The notes under the pieces were generated by a model. The model did not search any database and was not told the origin of the DNA. It saw only the letters and a list, made by a program, of their open reading frames with translations. Shown in pieces: positions 14,269 through 18,235 of a DNA stretch of 18,235 nt (position 1 is the stretch's first letter; each line of letters opens with the position of its first letter). Position numbers and translations under genes: made by a program. The stretch comes from Pseudomonadota bacterium (lineage in GTDB: Bacteria; Pseudomonadota; Alphaproteobacteria; Rhodospirillales; 2-02-FULL-58-16). The stretch spans positions 1-18,235 of the forward strand of contig JADFTO010000020.1 in the NCBI GenBank assembly GCA_022560215.1. Direction: 5' to 3'.

Positions 14269-14634
14269 ATGCCGAAAACCATTCTGATTGTTGAGGATAA
14301 CGACCTCAACATGAAGCTGTTCAACGACCTGCTGCAGGCCAACGGCTATAACACCGTGCAGACGAAGAGCGGCAAGGAGGCCTTGCAGCTGACCCGCGAG
14401 CATCGTCCCGATCTGATAATCATGGACATCCAGTTGCCCGAGATCTCCGGCCTGGAGGTCACCAAGCGGCTCAAAGCGGACGACGAGCTGAAGGATATCC
14501 CGATCGTTGCCGTCACCGCCTTCGCCATGAAGGGGGACGAGGAAAAAATCCGCGACGGGGGGTGCGAGGGCTACATCGCCAAGCCCATATCCGTTTCCAA
14601 CTTCCTCGAGACGATCGCGGAATTCCTCGACTGA
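14269..14634 (+). CDS. divK: Single-domain response regulator DivK
   Basis: The 121-aa product is one receiver domain without an output domain: PKTILIVEDND acidic pocket, phospho-acceptor Asp53 in LIIMDIQLPEISGLEV, VTAFAMKGDEE with the conserved Thr, and EGYIAKPIS with the Lys. It is close to the Caulobacter DivK, which is phosphorylated by DivJ and dephosphorylated by PleC, and controls the CckA-ChpT-CtrA cell-cycle pathway via DivL. ATG at 14269 is chosen because the receiver domain starts there; the frame is open to 14200 but the extension is not family-like. pleD follows after 31 nt, the classic divK-pleD operon. Confidence 0.94.
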   Translation: MPKTILIVEDNDLNMKLFNDLLQANGYNTVQTKSGKEALQLTREHRPDLIIMDIQLPEISGLEVTKRLKADDELKDIPIVAVTAFAMKGDEEKIRDGGCEGYIAKPISVSNFLETIAEFLD

Positions 14635-14665
14635 CATGACGAGCTGAATGCCGAGGTAATCGACC

Positions 14666-16087
14666 ATGCCGGCGCGAATTCTCGTCGTTGACGACTTGCC
14701 CGCCAGCGTCAAGGTGCTGGAAGCCAAGCTGACCAGCGAGTACTACGAGGTGCTCACGGCCACCGACGGCGCCACCGCCCTTGAGATCGTCCGCGAGCGG
14801 GACCCGGACCTTGTCCTGCTCGATGTCTTGATGCCCGGCATGGACGGGGTCGAAGTATGCCGGCACATCAAGGAAGACCCGGAGACCACCCACATCCCCG
14901 TTGTCATGGTGACGGCCTTGAAGGATGCCGACGAAAAGGTGCGTTGCCTGGACGCCGGGGCCGACGACTTCCTGACCAAGCCGGTCAATGACATCACCCT
15001 GTTCGCCAGGGTCCGTTCCCTCGTCCGCTTGAAGCGGTTGCTGGACCAGTGGCGGATGCGCAAGGAAACCACGAAAATGTTGGGAATCCAGCCACCCCGG
15101 GATTCGTCGCGGTTGGACGACGGCTCCAAGGCGCGCATCTTCCTGGCCGCCGCCAGTGCCGTCGAACGCTCCGGCATCAACGAGATACTCTCCCAGGACC
15201 ATGACCTGGTCTTCGACATCGAGCCGAACGAGGCATCCTCCGAACAGGTGGCCAGGGGCGACGCGGACGTTGTCATCGTCGGCCTTACGGACGAAGGCGA
15301 CGGCCCCCTGCGCCTTTGTTCCCATCTCCGCTCCCTCGATCAGACCCGTCAGATTCCCATACTCCTGGTCGGCGACGAAGATGACATGGGCCGTTTGATC
15401 AAGGCCCTGGAGCTGGGCATCAACGATTACATCTTCCGCCCTATCAACAAGCACGAGCTCCTTGCCCGGGTGCGCACCCAGGTGCGCCGCAAGCGTTACC
15501 AGGACCGCCTGCAGACGGATCTTCTGCACAGCCTGTCCCTGGCCCTGACCGACAGCCTCACCGGACTCCACAACCGCCGATACCTGTCGATGCATCTCGA
15601 GACGGTCATGAAGCGCATGCTGGAAAGCCAAAAGCCCATGTGCCTCTTGATGATCGACATCGACCACTTCAAGAACATCAACGACACCCATGGCCACGCG
15701 GCGGGTGACACCGTGCTTTGCAGCCTGGCCCAGCGGATTGCCGGGAACATGCGCGGCTTCGATCTCGTCGCCCGTTACGGCGGCGAGGAGTTTGTGGCCG
15801 TAATGCCGGACACCTCCGTCGATGTCGCCCTGCAGGTGGCGAACCGCCTGTGCGAGACCATCGCCCATGACCCCTTCCCCATAGGGAAAGAAGGCGCCAG
15901 GGTCACGGTCACCCTCAGTGTCGGCATTTCTCACGCCCAAGGCGAAAACGACACCCCGGAGGCCATCATTCAGCGCGCGGACACGGCCCTCTATCAGGCG
16001 AAGAACCTGGGCCGCAACCGGGTGATCTGTTCCCCGCCAGGGGAGGGCAAGCCCGCCCTCACCCCGGGCGAGAGTCTTTCTGGCTAA
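14666..16087 (+). CDS. pleD: Diguanylate cyclase response regulator PleD
   Basis: The 473-aa product has REC1 (1-125) with Asp53 in LVLLDVLMPGMDG and Lys105, then a degenerate REC2 (about 157-275) where the phospho-Asp position is Gly206 (VIVGLTDEGDG). A C-terminal GGDEF domain (about 295-458) follows, with GGEEF at 372-376 and the inhibitory I-site RGFD at 363-366. This is the PleD layout: phosphorylation of REC1 drives dimerisation and c-di-GMP synthesis at the pole, with product feedback through the I-site. It is downstream of divK by 31 nt and co-transcribed. The stop codon lies inside a long inverted repeat (16071-16110). The family and domain order leave little doubt. Confidence 0.96.
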   Translation: MPARILVVDDLPASVKVLEAKLTSEYYEVLTATDGATALEIVRERDPDLVLLDVLMPGMDGVEVCRHIKEDPETTHIPVVMVTALKDADEKVRCLDAGADDFLTKPVNDITLFARVRSLVRLKRLLDQWRMRKETTKMLGIQPPRDSSRLDDGSKARIFLAAASAVERSGINEILSQDHDLVFDIEPNEASSEQVARGDADVVIVGLTDEGDGPLRLCSHLRSLDQTRQIPILLVGDEDDMGRLIKALELGINDYIFRPINKHELLARVRTQVRRKRYQDRLQTDLLHSLSLALTDSLTGLHNRRYLSMHLETVMKRMLESQKPMCLLMIDIDHFKNINDTHGHAAGDTVLCSLAQRIAGNMRGFDLVARYGGEEFVAVMPDTSVDVALQVANRLCETIAHDPFPIGKEGARVTVTLSVGISHAQGENDTPEAIIQRADTALYQAKNLGRNRVICSPPGEGKPALTPGESLSG

Positions 16088-16110
16088 TAAATATTAGCCA
16101 GAAAGACTCT
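16071..16110. terminator. 19-bp perfect inverted repeat, convergent terminator of pleD and rpmG
   Basis: The arms 16071-16089 and 16092-16110 are perfectly complementary (19 bp) with only AA at the centre. The left arm encodes the last PleD residues and contains its TAA at 16085-16087. The right arm ends 2 nt from the rpmG stop (16113-16115). No clear T-run follows on either side, but the position between convergent genes and the length suggest a two-way terminator or an RNA end-protecting stem. Confidence 0.7.
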
Positions 16111-16112
16111 GA

Positions 16113-16280
16113 CTATTTGATTTTGGCTTCCTTGAACGGCACGTGCTTGCGGACCACCGGATCGTATTTCCGGAACTCCATCTTTTCGGTGGAATTGCGG
16201 GTGTTCTTCTTGGTCACGTAGTAAAACCCGGTATCGGCCGTGCTGACCAGCTTGATGAGGATGGTGTTGGACTTGGCCAT
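16113..16280 (-). CDS. rpmG: 50S ribosomal protein L33
   Basis: The 55-aa product, MAKSNTILIKLVSTADTGFYY followed by VTKKNTRNSTEKMEFRKYDPVVRKHVPFKEAKIK, is full-length L33 of the alphaproteobacterial type. It lacks the four zinc-binding cysteines of the C+ form, so it does not depend on zinc. It binds 23S rRNA near the E site. The frame is short and easily missed. It is convergent with pleD and has a promoter with a perfect TTGACA at 16393-16388. Confidence 0.95.
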   Translation of the reverse strand: MAKSNTILIKLVSTADTGFYYVTKKNTRNSTEKMEFRKYDPVVRKHVPFKEAKIK

Positions 16281-16365
16281 TCTTCAGGTCCCGGCGATTG
16301 TCACGTGGATCTTGAATAAGTCCCTCGCCCCGGCGCCTCTGGCGAAGAACCATCACGGGTGGCGC

Positions 16366-16393
16366 ACATTACAGGCCGGGGCAGGGCTGTCAA
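16366..16393 (-). promoter_or_regulatory. Sigma-70-type promoter of rpmG
   Basis: On the minus strand, TTGACA (16393-16388) is followed by a 16-bp spacer and TAATGT (16371-16366); the overlapping TGTAAT is a better -10 match but only 14 bp away. It sits between the S41 protease stop at 16432 and rpmG, with a leader of about 80 nt. An AGAGCGCTCT palindrome (16409-16418) lies just upstream. Confidence 0.5.
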
Positions 16394-16431
16394 GGACCCT
16401 TCTCGCCAAGAGCGCTCTGAGCGTTCTATGT

Positions 16432-17988
16432 TCAAAACCGGGCCGCGGTGCTGGCGGCGGACAGGCTGAGGGCGCGGGCGTAAAGGACGAGGTCGCCGAG
16501 GAGCCGTCGCGCGACCTCGACATCGAAGGAGTCTCGGCGGCGTTCCGACGGACACGACGCGCGCAGGTCCTGGCGCCGTTCATCGTCACCGGACCCGGCC
16601 TTGCGCCAGGCGGCCTCGGCTTCAAGCCTTTGCTCGATGGCCCGGGATATCAGGTCCCGGCCTTTGCCGCTTGCGCCGCTGGTGCATATGGTGGGCAGCA
16701 CGCCGACTTCGTGCAGGATATAGCCCGAAGGCGGGATCAGGCGAGACCAGGTGAGGGTGATTTCGCCGTCGTTGGGAAGGCGGAGCACCGTCTGCACCGT
16801 GCCCTTTCCGAATGTCGCCGTGCCGATGACCACGGCCCGACCCCGGTCCTGCAGGGCGGCGGCGACGACCTCGGCTGCCGAGGCCGATTTGCCGTCCACC
16901 AGGATGGCCACGGGAATGCCGGCCGCAAGATTCCTGTCTTTCGCAAGGTAGTGCTGGTTGCTGTCGGGGTGACGTCCACGGGTGATGACGATGTTGCCCT
17001 GGGAGAGGAACAAATCCGCCACCTTGATGGACTGCTTCAAGAGACCGCCCGGATTGCCCCGCAGGTCCAGGATCAGGCCCTTGATCCTGTCTCCCTGGGT
17101 GTCACGGGCCTTCTTGAGCATGTCGGCCATGGATTTGGCGGTGCGCTGGTTGAAGCCGCTGATTTTCAGGAAGACGATCCCATCCTCGAATCCGTAGGTA
17201 ACCGTGGGAGGGACGATCTTCGAGCGTTCGATCAGGAACTCCAGCGGCTTGGCCTCGCCTTCGCGAAGCACGGTCAAGGTCACATGGCTGTGGACGGGGC
17301 CGCGCAGCCGGTCGCCGACCTCCCGGGTGCCTGAGCCCTCGACGGGAATGCCGTCGACGTGGGTGATGCGGTCGTTCCGCTTGAGCCCGGCCTGGGCCGC
17401 CGGCGTCTTCGGCATCACCTCGGTCACCCAGGCCGTCCCGTCGCGGACCTTGAAGCGGATGCCGATGCCGCCGTAGCCATCGCGCTTGTCGCGGTTTTTC
17501 TTCGCTTTCACGGTACCGGCGTAGCGGGAGTAGGAGTCCAGGTTGGATAGGACCCCGTCGAACACCGCCTCGTAGAGCCTTTCGGGACTGGCCGCGTGCA
17601 GGTCGGTGGAATTCAACCGCCCGGCGGCGGATACCCTGGAGGTCAGTTCCGCCCACCCCTGGACGTCGCCTTCCTTCGGCGCCAGGAAACGCGCAACGGT
17701 CCGCTCGCCGACGGAAAGGACGACCTCGCCGCCGTCGCGCCTGACCGACAGTTCGGGATCGATGGAGCCGAGCCCGCGCAGCCCCTCGAAGGCAAGCTCG
17801 CCGATGACGACTGGCTCTATGTATTTTTCCTTGATGCCGCCGTATCCGGTGGCGAAGACCTCTTCCACGGCCTGCCGGGGGAAGGCCGAGGCGGGTTCGG
17901 TCGCCTGCCGGGCGGGCGCGCAGGCGGCGATCAGGACGGCCGCCAGGGCCGCCGACAGCCGCAATCGGTGATGGCGTATCAGGGTCAT
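16432..17988 (-). CDS. S41-family C-terminal processing protease, lipoprotein (CtpA-like)
   Basis: The 518-aa product begins MTLIRHHRLRLSAALAAVLI with lipobox IAAC; Cys23 would be lipidated. A PDZ domain (about 170-254, GIGIRFKVRDGTAWVTEVMP...) is followed by the S41 peptidase domain. LILDLRGNPGGLL, the catalytic Ser368 in VDGKSASAAE, and Lys395 in ATFGKGTVQ form the Ser-Lys dyad of tail-specific proteases. It would trim or degrade envelope proteins in the periplasm. The frame is open upstream to 18141, but the lipoprotein signal fixes the ATG at 17988. The C-terminal ~100 residues are Arg/Glu-rich and unassigned. The leader carries overlapping inverted repeats. Gene symbol is left blank because several S41 paralogues are common. 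Confidence 0.9.
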   Translation of the reverse strand: MTLIRHHRLRLSAALAAVLIAACAPARQATEPASAFPRQAVEEVFATGYGGIKEKYIEPVVIGELAFEGLRGLGSIDPELSVRRDGGEVVLSVGERTVARFLAPKEGDVQGWAELTSRVSAAGRLNSTDLHAASPERLYEAVFDGVLSNLDSYSRYAGTVKAKKNRDKRDGYGGIGIRFKVRDGTAWVTEVMPKTPAAQAGLKRNDRITHVDGIPVEGSGTREVGDRLRGPVHSHVTLTVLREGEAKPLEFLIERSKIVPPTVTYGFEDGIVFLKISGFNQRTAKSMADMLKKARDTQGDRIKGLILDLRGNPGGLLKQSIKVADLFLSQGNIVITRGRHPDSNQHYLAKDRNLAAGIPVAILVDGKSASAAEVVAAALQDRGRAVVIGTATFGKGTVQTVLRLPNDGEITLTWSRLIPPSGYILHEVGVLPTICTSGASGKGRDLISRAIEQRLEAEAAWRKAGSGDDERRQDLRASCPSERRRDSFDVEVARRLLGDLVLYARALSLSAASTAARF

Positions 17989-18000
17989 GGTGCCGATTTT

Positions 18001-18070
18001 CCCCGATTTCGGAGACATTTCGGGGACAGTTGATCGTGGGCACTGGGTGCACGATCGACTGTCCCGGAAA
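18001..18070 (-). repeat. Long imperfect inverted repeat in the protease leader, with a competing short hairpin
   Basis: Arms 18018-18038 and 18050-18070 match at 19 of 21 positions around an 11-nt loop and carry a GGGGACAG/CTGTCCC core. CCCCGA (18001-18006) can instead pair with TCGGGG (18020-18025), which is part of the long arm. TTTCGGAGACA and TTTCGGGGACA form an imperfect direct repeat at 18008-18028. The element lies 13-82 nt upstream of the protease ATG. It resembles a REP-type palindrome linked to mobile elements; this is inference. Confidence 0.6.
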
Positions 18071-18110
18071 TAGTTCAGGGCAATCGCATCTAAACATATT
18101 TTAATTAGTA

Positions 18111-18235
18111 CTACAACGCCACTTCGTCCATTATGCAGCACCGTAGCGACGCCATTTCGATGCCCAGTTCACGCAATCGTCGCTTGCGGGCTTTCACATG
18201 ACTGCGCTGGGCCTTCTCGTTGCGATGCTGGGTCC
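18111..18235 (-). CDS. 3' end of an unidentified gene, cut by the window edge
   Basis: A frame open from the window edge (first full codon at 18233) ends with TAG at 18113-18111. It would encode about 40 residues rich in Lys and Arg (HRNEKAQRSHVKARKRRLRE) and ending CIMDEVAL. I do not recognise it. An AT-rich patch of about 34% G+C (18068-18120) covers its stop and the DNA beyond. It may be a real gene end, a decayed gene or chance; only more sequence to the right can tell. Confidence 0.35.
   Translation of the reverse strand, partial: TQHRNEKAQRSHVKARKRRLRELGIEMASLRCCIMDEVAL

Noticed and set aside
14513..15940. 475-codon minus-strand frame over pleD
   Set aside because: Antisense to a textbook PleD gene; the translation has no domain.
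16084..16356. 90-codon minus-strand frame over rpmG
   Set aside because: Out of frame with the real L33 gene (16113-16280), which is full-length and unambiguous.
17989..18141. N-terminal extension of the S41 protease to 18141
   Set aside because: It would bury the lipoprotein signal and be encoded by the inverted repeat and AT-rich DNA; the lipobox fixes the start at 17988.

Overview
The window is GC-rich chromosomal DNA (roughly two-thirds G+C in the genes) and looks like an alphaproteobacterium, probably of the Rhodospirillales type. I infer this from gene families and gene order: a DUF6476-type gene divergent from an RluD-family synthase followed by rpoH, a hisZ-purA pair, a divK-pleD cell-cycle pair, a Crp/Fnr regulator with the sequence style of that order, and rpmG. 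I see no rRNA, CRISPR array, phage module or intact insertion sequence. The gene content is mostly housekeeping and regulatory; the accessory-looking material is one pseudokinase operon and short AT-rich patches.

Layout, left to right. Positions 1-203 hold a tRNA-Glu(CTC) on the minus strand with an AT-richer stretch beyond its 3' end. Next is a minus-strand operon (2010 to 204): a one-helix membrane protein, a JAMM/MPN+ metallopeptidase and a low-specificity threonine aldolase, joined by 16-nt and 4-nt overlaps. Divergently, an RluD-like pseudouridine synthase leads into rpoH (sigma-32). The last ~150 bp of the rluD gene and the DNA up to the rpoH leader are strikingly AT-rich. After rpoH comes a 150-nt spacer full of hairpins, ending in a strong convergent terminator.

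From 4176 to 9262, minus-strand genes encode HisZ and PurA (histidine and purine biosynthesis), then a pseudokinase with a C-terminal membrane anchor and a small polytopic membrane protein. The pseudokinase pair has its own good sigma-70-like promoter and is the best candidate here for an uncharacterised system. Positions 9369-11291 carry two minus-strand exported proteins: an unrecognised secreted protein and a ChaN-like/PDZ fusion. From 11402 rightward on the plus strand are a gamma-glutamyltransferase-like hydrolase, a Crp-type regulator, a perfect CRP-like palindrome in front of a 32-residue hydrophobic peptide, and the divK-pleD two-component/c-di-GMP pair. pleD ends inside a 19-bp perfect inverted repeat that also faces rpmG. 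The right end is a lipoprotein S41 (CtpA-like) protease on the minus strand. Its leader contains a long inverted repeat and an AT-rich patch, and the 3' end of an unidentified open frame runs off the window.

How the genes fit together: two regulatory themes stand out. One is stress and cell-cycle control (rpoH; divK-pleD for polarity and c-di-GMP). The other is possible cAMP-type regulation (a Crp homologue next to a canonical CRP box). The envelope theme is carried by CtpA, ChaN-PDZ, the secreted protein and the membrane pseudokinase operon.
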